A DNA stretch of 64,000 nt from Ostrinia nubilalis (Eukaryota; Arthropoda; Insecta; Lepidoptera; Crambidae), in NCBI RefSeq assembly GCF_963855985.1, contig NC_087093.1:10113501-10177500 (forward strand). The letters run 5' to 3'. Every line of letters begins with the position of its first letter. Position 1 is the first letter of the stretch. The notes under the pieces are model-generated. The model saw nothing but the letters and a program-made list of their open reading frames with translations. It was not told the DNA's origin and did not search any database. Shown here piece after piece: positions 10,611 through 19,708 of this stretch. The position numbers and the translations under genes are program-made.

Positions 10611-13600
10611 CATAAATTACAAATCCGAAGATGCTCTGTACGTCAGCATAAACCGAATCTTCCCAAGATATCGTTGCCCAAGTTCAGTGGAAGTTATGGA
10701 GACTGGTTGTCGTTCAAGGATTTATACGTCACTATGGTACACGGAAATGAAGATTTAAGTCCCGTGCAGAAGTTCTATTACTTGAAGTCGTGTTTGGTCG
10801 GCGAAGCTGCCTCTTTGGTTACGACTTTGGAATGTACGAACGAAAACTACGTGAAGGCATGGTCTGCGATTACATCAAGATATGACAATAAGGTTCTTAT
10901 AGCTAATTATCATTTGCAACACATTTTGTCTTTACATAAAGTCAATTGTAAATCTTATACACTAAGACAATTAACAAATGAATTTATGCAGTATTATAAC
11001 TCACTATTATCACTGAATATTTCAAACTTGCAAGATATTATTCTCATACATATTTTGTCAACAAAAATTGATTACAGTTCTTTGCGTGATTTTGAATTGC
11101 AAAGAGATTCCAGTGATTTCCCTAGTTTGCAACAATTTCTTAACTTTATACAGCAGCGCTGCCAAGCATTAGATATGCTATGCCGTGATGAAGCAGTGAG
11201 CACTACAAAGGTCGTGCCTCCGGCAAAGAGCACTAGTCATGTGACTGTTGGCAGCGGCAGAAGTGCAAATGGTAAGTTATTTTCTTGTTTGTACTGCAAC
11301 AAAAATCACTCAACTTACAAGTGTTTTAAATTCATTAAATTGAGTCCCAATGACAGACAGACATTTGTTAACAAAACTAATTTGTGTGTTGTTTGTTTAT
11401 CAGATAAACATTGTACTAGCAATTGCACATCCAATATTGTCTGTAAAAAGTGTTTACAAAAGCATCATCACTTATTACATCTTGATTCGCAGACATGTAA
11501 TGAGACTTCTGCCCGTAGCTCTACTTCAAATGATTCTCACATCAATTCCCCGAGTAATGTTGTAATGACATCTTCAATAGTTACACAAAATAGTACCTCT
11601 GTATGTCAAGTGTCCCTTCTGCCCACTGCATTAGTGAATGTGTGTGACAGTGATGGTAAGCGATATGACTGCACTGTGCTTTTGGACATAGGTAGCCAAA
11701 AGAATTATATTAGTTCTGCGTTTGCTAATAAATTGGACTGTGTTAATTTTGAAGATGCTAGTCAAACTGTGGCCGGGGTGGGAGATCATACTTGTAAAAT
11801 AAAGCATAAAGTTGCACTATCAGTTTATTCTAACTGTTCTGATTTTAAATATTGTTCAGAATTTGGTGTGTTAGATTTTATTACTGATCCTTTACCAATG
11901 GTCAATGTGTCTAAAGAGGCACTGCCATCTCTCATGCATTTGCATTTAGCTGACCCTAATTTCAATGTGTCTAAGGACATTGATATGATTCTTGGTGTTT
12001 CATGTTTTGCAAAATGTCTTCGAGAAGACAAGATCGATCTTGGTCCAAATATGCCCACATTAATAAATACTGAATTTGGTTGGGTATTTTGTGGTGAATT
12101 GTCTGTGGTAGGTCAACATGTTTCGGGTTTAAAAAGCCAATGTCATTTGTCTGTCCTACATAACGACATTAAAAAATTTTGGCAATTAGAAGAAATGCCT
12201 AATGATAATATGTTGTCATTTCAGGAGAAAAGGTGCGAACAGAGCTACCTTGATTCTGTGTCCAGGGATGAAGAAGGAAGGTATCATGTCGATTTGCCAA
12301 TAAACAAAGAACTTCTACCAAAACTAGGTAATTCTTACAATGTTGCTTTTCGTTGTCTTATGTCATTGGAGAAAAAATTCCAAAATAATTCTGACTTTTT
12401 TAAGGCCTATAAAGCTTTTATTGAGGAATTTCTTAAACTTGGCCAAGCTCACTTTGTTCATATAAATCCACACAAAAGTGATGAAATTGAATATTACATG
12501 CCTCATCATGCTGTCTTGAAGGAAAGTTCCTCTACTACCAAGCTTAGAATTGTATTCAATGGTTCTCAACCCACTTCTACGGGCTTGAGCTTAAATGATG
12601 TACTTCTTGTGGGTCCTGTTGTTCAACCTGACATGTTTACCATACTTCTAAGATTTCGTACCTATGTTTATGTTTTTGTGTCTGATATAACTAAAATGTA
12701 CAGGCAAATTCGAGTGAAACCTCAGTATCAAGCACTTCAGCGCATCCTGTGGAGAGATGATCCATCGCATGATATACAGTGTCTTCAGCTGGATACTGTT
12801 ACATATGGAACAGCATCAGCCAGTTACCTTGCTACACGGACATTGGTGAAATTGGTTGAGGATGAAGGTGATAATTTTCCATCTGCTTCTAAGGCATTAC
12901 TTCAAAGTACCTTCGTTGATGACATTTTGCATGGCGAGAATGATCTTTCTTCTGCATTAAATACCATAAATGAGTTGCAAGAGTTGTTAGCTAAAGGAAG
13001 GTTTGAATTGCACAAATGGTACTCTAATAGCTCAATGTTAATGTCGCAATTTCCTCCTGAAAAACTTGAAAAATGTCATTTTTCCTTTGACAATAAAGAA
13101 GGTTCTTGTATTAAAACGCTGGGTTTGAAGTGGGAGCCAAACTCAGATAAATTTCAGGTCGAGGTACCTAAATATACTTCCACTAGTCATACTAAAAGAA
13201 ATATTTTGTCTGATATTGCTAAGGTCTATGATCCCTTGGGTTTTATTGCTCCAGTTACAGTCTATGCTAAGTTGATAATGCAAGATATCTGGAAGGCAAA
13301 CGTTGACTGGGATTCTGAGGTGCCTGACGCTATTTTATCTAAATGGAAATTTTTTTGTGCCAATCTTGAATGCTTGAATGTCATTTCAGTGCCTCGTCTC
13401 ATGGTTAATACTGACGCAGAGAGGGTTGAGCTTCATGGCTTCGCAGATAGCTCCACGAAGGCGTATGGCTGCGTCGTGTACATCCGCTGCAGTTGTCCTG
13501 AAAAAACTACAGTCCACTTAGTATGTGCGAAGACAAGAGTTGCTCCTCTCAAACCTGTCACTCTGTCTAAGTTAGAACTTTGCGCTGCACTGTTGCTTGC

Positions 13601-13907
13601 TAAGCTTATGAGCACTGTTTCCAAAACTTTAAATATTAGTTCTGAGAACTCATTCTATTGGACTGACTCCATGATTACCCTGTGTTGGATACAGAGTGAT
13701 CCCGCTAGACGAGATGTTTTTGTATCGAATAGAGTTGGCCAAATACAAAATTTGTCTCCTAAAGACAATTGGTTTCATGTAAAGTCTTCAGAGAACCCTG
13801 CTGACATGGCTTCACGTGGTTTGGAACCACAGGATCTTTCCAATTGCAAATTATGGTTTAATGGACCTAACTGGCTTTTTCAAAGTGACTCACCTTGGCT
13901 TCATTAA
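10611..13907 (+). CDS. BEL/Pao retrotransposon Gag-Pol (gag, protease, RT, RNase H), 5' part
   Basis: The frame is open from just after a stop at 10608 and needs no ATG. LPKISLPKFSGSYGDWLSF is the start of the conserved BEL/Pao gag domain. Counting from 10674, CCHC-type knuckles lie at residues about 204-270 (CLYCNKNHSTYKC, then CVVCLSDKHC). The retropepsin loop is at about 336 (LLDIGSQ). The RT with FVDDI is at about 746, and RNase H starts near 920 (HGFADSS, LSKLELCAAL, WTDSMITLCW). The protein would make virus-like particle, protease and reverse transcriptase. The frame ends early at TAA because of an insertion starting at 13896. The integrase is found downstream at 15084-16673. The usual serine or threonine in the protease D-S/T-G motif is isoleucine here. 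No 5' LTR is seen. Probably inactive as it stands. Confidence 0.9.
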   Translation, partial: HKLQIRRCSVRQHKPNLPKISLPKFSGSYGDWLSFKDLYVTMVHGNEDLSPVQKFYYLKSCLVGEAASLVTTLECTNENYVKAWSAITSRYDNKVLIANYHLQHILSLHKVNCKSYTLRQLTNEFMQYYNSLLSLNISNLQDIILIHILSTKIDYSSLRDFELQRDSSDFPSLQQFLNFIQQRCQALDMLCRDEAVSTTKVVPPAKSTSHVTVGSGRSANGKLFSCLYCNKNHSTYKCFKFIKLSPNDRQTFVNKTNLCVVCLSDKHCTSNCTSNIVCKKCLQKHHHLLHLDSQTCNETSARSSTSNDSHINSPSNVVMTSSIVTQNSTSVCQVSLLPTALVNVCDSDGKRYDCTVLLDIGSQKNYISSAFANKLDCVNFEDASQTVAGVGDHTCKIKHKVALSVYSNCSDFKYCSEFGVLDFITDPLPMVNVSKEALPSLMHLHLADPNFNVSKDIDMILGVSCFAKCLREDKIDLGPNMPTLINTEFGWVFCGELSVVGQHVSGLKSQCHLSVLHNDIKKFWQLEEMPNDNMLSFQEKRCEQSYLDSVSRDEEGRYHVDLPINKELLPKLGNSYNVAFRCLMSLEKKFQNNSDFFKAYKAFIEEFLKLGQAHFVHINPHKSDEIEYYMPHHAVLKESSSTTKLRIVFNGSQPTSTGLSLNDVLLVGPVVQPDMFTILLRFRTYVYVFVSDITKMYRQIRVKPQYQALQRILWRDDPSHDIQCLQLDTVTYGTASASYLATRTLVKLVEDEGDNFPSASKALLQSTFVDDILHGENDLSSALNTINELQELLAKGRFELHKWYSNSSMLMSQFPPEKLEKCHFSFDNKEGSCIKTLGLKWEPNSDKFQVEVPKYTSTSHTKRNILSDIAKVYDPLGFIAPVTVYAKLIMQDIWKANVDWDSEVPDAILSKWKFFCANLECLNVISVPRLMVNTDAERVELHGFADSSTKAYGCVVYIRCSCPEKTTVHLVCAKTRVAPLKPVTLSKLELCAALLLAKLMSTVSKTLNISSENSFYWTDSMITLCWIQSDPARRDVFVSNRVGQIQNLSPKDNWFHVKSSENPADMASRGLEPQDLSNCKLWFNGPNWLFQSDSPWLH

Positions 13908-13959
13908 TAATAATATTACAAATATCAACCTGAACCTGTTCTCGAAAATAATCAATATA

Positions 13960-14396
13960 GACTCTACTTCGACCGCGCTATTCTCACTGACCGTACTACA
14001 CACTATAATAGACCAGACATCACTCTACAAGATAAAAATAACCACACAGCAACCATAATAGATATCGCTATACCCAACACTCATAACTTGCAAAATACCA
14101 TATCAGAAAAATTGTCTAAGTACACGGATCTAAAAGATGAAATTAGGCGGATGTGGCGTCTCAATGAAGTTAACATCGTTCCGATTGTTTTGTCAACAAC
14201 AGGCGTTATACCGAAACAACTACACCAGTCAATAAATTCACTCAACTTATCACCACTTACTTATATATCACTCCAAAAGGCAGTTGTCCTGAACACCTGT
14301 AGAATAGTCAGAAAATTTTTGCAAGTTTACGAAACCCCTAACCAATTAAGACAGCTACCACCAGCACAAACGCAGCAACATAATAATTTAAATTAG
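13960..14396 (+). pseudogene. LINE ORF2 C-terminal fragment
   Basis: The frame reads IDIAIPNTHNLQNTISEKL, then IVPIVLSTTGVIPKQLHQSI and LNTCRIVRKFL, ending in TAA at 14394-14396. This is the tail found after the reverse transcriptase in a group of insect non-LTR retrotransposons, familiar from many uncharacterised insect entries. The RT catalytic domain itself is absent, so this is a 5'-truncated copy. About 90 bases of 3' UTR follow before the AAT repeat. It lies inside the BEL/Pao pol gene and is younger than that element. The clade is not resolved. Confidence 0.55.
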
Positions 14397-14489
14397 GTAC
14401 GAATATTGAATCGGGATTGCACTTGGCTTAGGCCCGTGTTCTCCTCTGATACCAGCCATGAGCTGAGACACAAAAGTGTAAACCGAAAA

Positions 14490-14512
14490 TAATAATAATA
14501 ATAATAATTCTT
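14490..14512. repeat. AAT trinucleotide microsatellite at LINE tail junction
   Basis: Several uninterrupted AAT units separate a plus-strand LINE end from minus-strand sequence containing CTTTATTTCTCACC (AATAAA on the minus strand). It is consistent with the tail of either LINE. Confidence 0.6.
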
Positions 14513-15083
14513 TATTTCTCACCATAGAACACAAATATTAACAATTATAATTGTAGGTATATACAAAATGCAACTATAGCTATGGTGGGTTGACACCTGA
14601 ACTAGGATGAATCCTGTATCTCAGGTTATCAACCCTCCACCCCATAAAATGGTCTTATGTTAAGCCAATTACAATATCTGATAAAAATTTAAAGAATTTA
14701 CAATAATTGAATTTAAGAGGTAGATAACAAAAACGTCCGCAACCGGGCGTCCAGGTAAGTGGTGTATTCGAAAGTTAGTGTGTGGTACAAGTTATGGGTT
14801 GCTGACTATTTAACAATAAGTTGCTTAAGTAACAAATCAATGCACTTACTAACTAATAAACCTATGGTATATTGTGTTGTGTGGTTTTGTTGCGTTGGAA
14901 TGTGTAGTGTGTGGTATGGTTTGTAAATGTAAAATAAATTATTGTTATAAAGGTGTTTGTGACTAACAAGCGTTTGATGTGTGGATGTATTATGTCGGTT
15001 ATGTGTCGTGAATTTATGTGGTGTAGTGTGTTTAGTGACAGTGTGTGATGTTGTGTGCATGAAAGAAAAGGATTTAATTTCAT

Positions 15084-16673
15084 TCACCTCAAGTGTTTTC
15101 TCAGGATGACTCAGTGGGTGTTGACACTTGTAATGACATGCCAAGTGTAGCACTACCTACCTTTGAGGAGACTAAAAACGATTTTCTTGAATTATTTGAG
15201 AGATATTCGTCTTGGAGTCGATTGGTTAGAGTCATGGCTTATGTACGTCGATTTATTAACAATATGAAAAATGCTAAATCTAAAATCACTGAATTTCTCA
15301 CAAGTAAGGAGCTTAATCAAGCATCAAGTTGTATCATCAAATGCGTGCAGCATGCTCATTTTCAAAAAAATGCTAATGGTAATGTTTCCTCGGAACTTGG
15401 TTCAGGTTCTAAGTCTTTGAAGTTTTTAAACATATTTTCAGATGGCGAAGGAATGTTGCGCGTGGGTGGTCGCTTACGTTATGCTGATATCCCTGTTGAT
15501 CAAAAATTTCCATTGCTACTGCCAGCACGTTGTCATGTTACTGACTTGTTGATTAGGTATGAGCATGAGAGGTTGTTGCATGCTAGAACGCAGACGACTT
15601 TGTCCAGTTTACGACGATTTGTGTGGCCGCTAAACGCTCGAAATTCTGTGCGTCATTTCATACACAAGTGTGTACGTTGTTACAGGTTTAAGGCAGAAAC
15701 TGCTTCACAAATAATGGCTGACCTACCCAAATGTCGTATTACACCTTCTCGACCCTTTCTGTTCACAGGCATAGATTTTGCTGGACCGCTGTTTGTCAAA
15801 GTTGCTCGTATAAGGAAACCTATTATAACTAAAGGTTATATTTGCCTTTTTGTGTGCTTGAGTACTAAAGCTATTCATATCGAACTAGTGTCGAATCTCA
15901 CTACTAAGGAATTTCTAAATGCATTGCGTAGATTCATTTCTAGACGAGGTAAATGTGCTAAAATATTCAGTGATAATGGTACTACTTTTCATGGGGCAAA
16001 AAATGAGCTTCATGAGTTATTTAACATGTTTAAGAACGATTTTGAACAAGTTTCAAATTATGTAATTTCTGAAGGTATTGAATGGCGGTTTATAATTCCT
16101 CATTCAGCTCATTGGGGCGGGTTATGGGAAAGCTCTGTAAAACTTGTAAAGCATCATTTAAAGAGAGTGTTAGGACACACTGTACTTTGTTATGAACATT
16201 TGTATACTCTCTTAACTCAAATTGAAGCTATTGTAAACAGTCGACCAATAACTCCATTGAGAGACTTGGATGGTGATGAGCAGTGTCTCACGCCAGCTCA
16301 TTTTTTAATTGGGAGCAGTCTGACTTCGTTTCCAGAGGGTGATTTTGCAGAATTTCCTGATAATAGATTGGATGTATATCAACAAATATGTAAGCTACGG
16401 CAAACCTTCTGGAAGCGTTGGAAGACTGACTATTTAAATACATTACAAATGAGGTATAAATCGTACAAAGAAAACCCAGATTTAATGTTAAATACTATTG
16501 TTTTATTAAAGGATGATAATCAGCCACCAATGTCTTGGCCATTGGGTCGTGTAGTTGAATTATATAAAGGTAAAGATAATCATATTCGAGCTGTTGTTGT
16601 AAAAACTAAAACTGGTTTGTATTCTCGACCTATTACAAAAATTGTCCCATTGCCTATTGAGCAAAATAATTAA
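15084..16673 (+). CDS. BEL/Pao retrotransposon integrase (3' part of Pol)
   Basis: This is the continuation of the pol frame after the LINE insertion. The residues following the right TCACCT (PQVFSQDDSVGVDTC) continue in frame from the left part. Counting from the GTG at 15093, a zinc-binding region lies near residues 160-205 (ERLLHARTQTTLSSLRRFVW, then HKCVRCYRF). The DDE catalytic core follows: D at about 226 (GIDFAGPLF), D at about 292 (FSDNGTTFHG) and E at about 345 (SAHWGGLWESSVKLVKHHL). A C-terminal DUF5641-like end is recognisable (NTIVLLKDDNQPPMSWPLGR) and stops at TAA. Integrase inserts the reverse-transcribed DNA. The catalytic residues are intact, so only the insertion and the missing LTR appear to disable the element. 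Confidence 0.9.
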   Translation, partial: SPQVFSQDDSVGVDTCNDMPSVALPTFEETKNDFLELFERYSSWSRLVRVMAYVRRFINNMKNAKSKITEFLTSKELNQASSCIIKCVQHAHFQKNANGNVSSELGSGSKSLKFLNIFSDGEGMLRVGGRLRYADIPVDQKFPLLLPARCHVTDLLIRYEHERLLHARTQTTLSSLRRFVWPLNARNSVRHFIHKCVRCYRFKAETASQIMADLPKCRITPSRPFLFTGIDFAGPLFVKVARIRKPIITKGYICLFVCLSTKAIHIELVSNLTTKEFLNALRRFISRRGKCAKIFSDNGTTFHGAKNELHELFNMFKNDFEQVSNYVISEGIEWRFIIPHSAHWGGLWESSVKLVKHHLKRVLGHTVLCYEHLYTLLTQIEAIVNSRPITPLRDLDGDEQCLTPAHFLIGSSLTSFPEGDFAEFPDNRLDVYQQICKLRQTFWKRWKTDYLNTLQMRYKSYKENPDLMLNTIVLLKDDNQPPMSWPLGRVVELYKGKDNHIRAVVVKTKTGLYSRPITKIVPLPIEQNN

Positions 16674-16828
16674 CTTAAGAACTGATAAATGTAATTTTAT
16701 AATTACTGCCTAAACTGTAAAAGTTAAAAGGTTAATTATGTATTTGTTTAACTTTCATTATTAAAAACATAGTTTGATTTGTTTCTACACTATGAGTGTA
16801 TACTATCTTGTGTATTAAACTAAATATT

Positions 16829-17614
16829 GTATATGTTACAGGAAATGTATGAAATACGTCATTGTATACAATTCCTAGGAATTGTGTATAAGTCCTAAAA
16901 TCACCCGGAAATGTGTGATGGTAATTATATTAGACACATTTCCTAGGAAAATTACACATTTCCTAAACATCAATCGGAAATGTAATTAAGATATTTTTTT
17001 TTACACAAAATTATTTTTATTACGCCACTTTTTGTTCCCCGAAACTTAAATGGCGCTACCGCGCCGCGGCAGCTGTGTATGTGTAAGGTCGCAAGTCTAA
17101 CCTAACCTAACCGAGACTTTGTTATCCAGCTACAGGAGTATTAAAACCTTCATGCCAATAATAGTTTAATAAAAGAGATGTTAAAATTAGGGATTTCCAA
17201 TACTTCAGCGTAATATGCGTGATGCCGAAAGAAAGGTATGCCAACAAATTTTAGGCAAATATTTTTTTCGACCAAAGTATAATAGTGCGAAAACAACAGC
17301 TGTCAGGCTAAACAATAATAATTGTGAGCTAAAAGTCTATCGGCCAATGTGGTTTGGCTAAATGAACTTTTAGGCGTACCGAGGGGCATTCGATCACGCG
17401 ACCGCGCTTGTGCCGCTTAGTTTTATACATTTCCTAATACAATATTGGAATTCTATAAAATTCCTAGGAAAAGTATACATTTCCTAGGATATGTGCGTAT
17501 TAATAAATCTCTGAAGCAATATTTTATACATTTCCTAAATAGCTTCGGAATTGTATACATTTCCTAGGAATAGTATACAATTCCTAGAATTCATACATTT
17601 CCTGTAACATATAC
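16829..17614. mobile_element. Fold-back element made of CCTAGG-centred micro-palindromes
   Basis: The ends are inverted copies: GTATATGTTACAGGAAATGT at 16829 and its reverse complement ending at 17614, extending to 25 bases. Inward from both ends are many variants of ATACATTTCCTAGGAATTGT, most centred on the palindrome CCTAGG. The middle (about 17040-17120) is GC-rich (GCGCTACCGCGCCGCGGCAG) and is followed by TCTAACCTAACCTAACC, three CCTAA telomere-type units. No open frame is meaningful. It lies between the BEL/Pao integrase and the candidate 3' LTR, probably inserted in the element's 3' untranslated part. Confidence 0.6.
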
Positions 17615-17936
17615 ATAATTACATGTTATATTTAAAGGATTTACAATAAGGAAAACTTGTTTACTACTAGTATGTAACTGGTAGGCTATTCGCTGGGTGC
17701 GAAGTACTAGGTGGGGGGGACATAATCTATCGCAGCGCTCATGGTGGTCAAAAGTAGAAATAATGTTAGCTCTGTCATCAGATGTATCTGTCAATGGCAA
17801 AGCGATTCTACATAATACATTTTAATATCATTAATTAATCGCATGAAAAGGGTCCTACTGGGAACTTAAATAAAAGAGTGGACTGTATTTCGATAGGGCT
17901 GTTTTAATAGCCGTTTACAATTTGGAAATAACTAAA

Positions 17937-18166
17937 CTATACAACGTGGTAGTACAAAAATGAGTCACAGTAGTTGTTGTGCACAGATGTTTGCCTTATG
18001 ATGAGAGCGTGAATTATTGAACTCTGCCCTTGTTTTGTTCTTAATTCTTCTACATCTCGGACTTGTCCAGCCAATACCAACAACTTTCCTTTAAATACGG
18101 TTTGTGGTTGGAATTTGATATTGTAACTCTCACAAACCCGGTCTTCAAAACGATACTCATTTCGAT
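17937..18166 (-). CDS. Possible minus-strand terminal exon, function unknown
   Basis: On the minus strand a good acceptor (CGTTTTCAG) precedes a frame of 75 codons: NEYRFEDRVCESYNIKFQ, then KGKLLVLAGQVRDVEELRT, ending HVV and TAG. Its composition is protein-like, with many charged residues and few rare codons, but I recognise no family. A donor-like AG/GTAAGT lies upstream on the minus strand near 18343. The frame before that donor is closed by a TGA, so a two-exon model fails as drawn. It could be a last exon with undetected upstream exons, a retrocopy fragment, or chance. It sits between transposon segments, which argues for caution. Confidence 0.22.
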
Positions 18167-18568
18167 CTGAAAACGATATTTAATTAATTACTAGCGACAC
18201 AGAAACATTTAAATATATTTACTGTTATATAATGAAACCGTTAAAGTAGCTTTTTCTTTTTGTTTTACTGTAAAACTACAACTATAAATGAAGTAAACAA
18301 ACCCTGACACAATCAAAATTAAACACACTTTTTGGACTTACCTCATTTGATTTGAATGACCAAAATGATTTCAAAACCTTTTTTCCACCCAAATCGTGGT
18401 ATCACAACAATTTATTAGTTGAAAATATTTGTTATTTTTTCATTTCGATATTTTTTCACAAATATACGACCTAAATGTCAATGTGACAGAGCCCACAAAG
18501 TTGTGGACGCTAGTTGGCGCTGTAATCGTGCACGGAGCCAATTATAGCTCGTAGGACACCTTATGGTT

Positions 18569-18626
18569 GTGTACTTATGTATGATGCCAAGAGCTTGTAC
18601 TTATGCATGACGCCAAGAGCGCTTAG
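18569..18626 (+). repeat. Two-copy tandem duplication of about 28 bases
   Basis: GTACTTATGTATGATGCCAA and GTACTTATGCATGACGCCAA follow each other with a period of about 28 bases, just upstream of the candidate LTR. They are part of the AT-rich spacer and have no known function. Confidence 0.6.
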
Positions 18627-18785
18627 GTTTGTTGAACTTACTTACCTTAATTGATCTCTTTCTTGTTAAGTATTTTCTGTATGTGTATTTCATTGCTAAA
18701 GTATTATATTGCAAAATGTAAGTTGTAATGTTAATAACTTTAACTTCTTTGTTTGAAGATTGAAATGTAATTTCAATGGGGCGGG

Positions 18786-18956
18786 TGTATGGTAAAAATG
18801 TAATAACGATATCTGGCAACCCAGAAGCGTTGTATGCTCTATGGCCCCTCTCTATGGTCTCTTTTTCCTACCATTCAAGTGTGTGCGCATGGTTGTAAAT
18901 TATCTTCTCAATAAATAGAATATCACTGAAGTTAAGTGTCTTTTGTACCTGCCGCA
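18786..18956 (+). mobile_element. Candidate 3' LTR of the BEL/Pao element
   Basis: A purine tract (TCAATGGGGCGGG) is followed directly by TGTATGG, the arrangement of a polypurine tract and an LTR start. The segment holds ATCTGGCAACCCAGAAG and GGTCTCTTTTTCC, then AATAAA at about 18910, and ends near CTGCCGCA. These features fit a short BEL/Pao LTR with promoter and polyadenylation functions. No matching 5' copy is present, so it could belong to this element or be a solo LTR of a relative. The end is uncertain because a SINE follows directly. Confidence 0.4.
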
Positions 18957-18976
18957 TCACTCTGTTCAATGTCAAT

Positions 18977-19112
18977 GTCAACGCGGGTTCGAATCTCACT
19001 GCCGCGAGCCGCTCGACTATTGTGGTGAGCCCACTCGTAACACAAGCATATTTATATTTAGCTTACCACGAGGGACTAACGGGACTATTAGTAATTTTTG
19101 CAATACAAATTT
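18977..19112 (+). repeat. tRNA-like SINE copy 1
   Basis: A pol III B-box match (GGGTTCGAATCTC) is followed by CTATTGTGGTGAGCCCACTC, GTAACACAAGCATA, a TAGCTTACCACG motif and a poly-A-like run near 19112. The same order of motifs occurs in reverse at 52104-52217, which shows it is a dispersed family. An A box is not clear. Confidence 0.6.
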
Positions 19113-19708
19113 AAAAAAAAAATGTCACCCCTACCGTGCTGCTTTCTTACCTCAGGCACTGAAACGCTATAGTAGCTTATGATATTAAGTATTTGTTTTA
19201 GGTATTTGTTCTATTTGTACTGTGTGTGTTTCAATCGAGCGCGACCACATTTTGCGACGTCAAACCCATTTTCATCCATAATTCTGGCCAATATTACGCG
19301 TTCATTTGGCTATGTTTGCTTTGTACAATGGATGGATGATTTAGGGGCCTATCACGTTACTGTAAGCTCCATTTTTAATTAGCAATATGGATGTCAACAA
19401 CAAGTCAAAATTTCGGAGAATTGCAAAAATAGACAGCTTAAGTGAGATACAGGACAGGCCAAGAGCTTCCTCGTTGTGGATAAAAAAAAGTGCCTAAATA
19501 TAAAACGCTTGAAGCAACATGTAACGTAAATAAACATTTCTGTATAATTCTAGACTATTTACCCTTGGGTAGTGATTTTAAAGGCTGTAAGAGTAAATAT
19601 AACAAACCCTCATTAACCAGGTTTTCAGTTAATAGCTACATTAAAATAATAAAAATGCGAAAGTTTGTAAGAATGTATCTCACGCAAAAACTTTCAACGG
19701 ATTTTGAT

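Larger units (their letters stand above)
13890..15089. mobile_element. Composite LINE insertion in BEL/Pao pol, with TCACCT duplication
   Basis: TCACCT occurs at 13890-13895 and 15084-15089, bracketing 1188 bases foreign to the pol frame. On both sides the hexamer is read in the same frame (Ser-Pro), so removing the insert and one hexamer gives a continuous pol reading frame. Inside, 13896-14490 is the end of a LINE on the plus strand. From 14513 to 15083 the sequence looks like a second LINE on the minus strand with an AATAAA signal. The two meet tail-to-tail at an AAT microsatellite (about 14490-14512). Confidence 0.65.

Noticed and set aside
14806..15153. Minus-strand open frames rich in His and Thr inside the LINE insertion
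   Set aside because: They derive from GTGT-rich non-coding LINE sequence and have no recognisable motif.
17090..17125. Interstitial telomere array
   Set aside because: Only about three CCTAA units are present and they lie inside a mobile element; a true telomeric array would be much longer.
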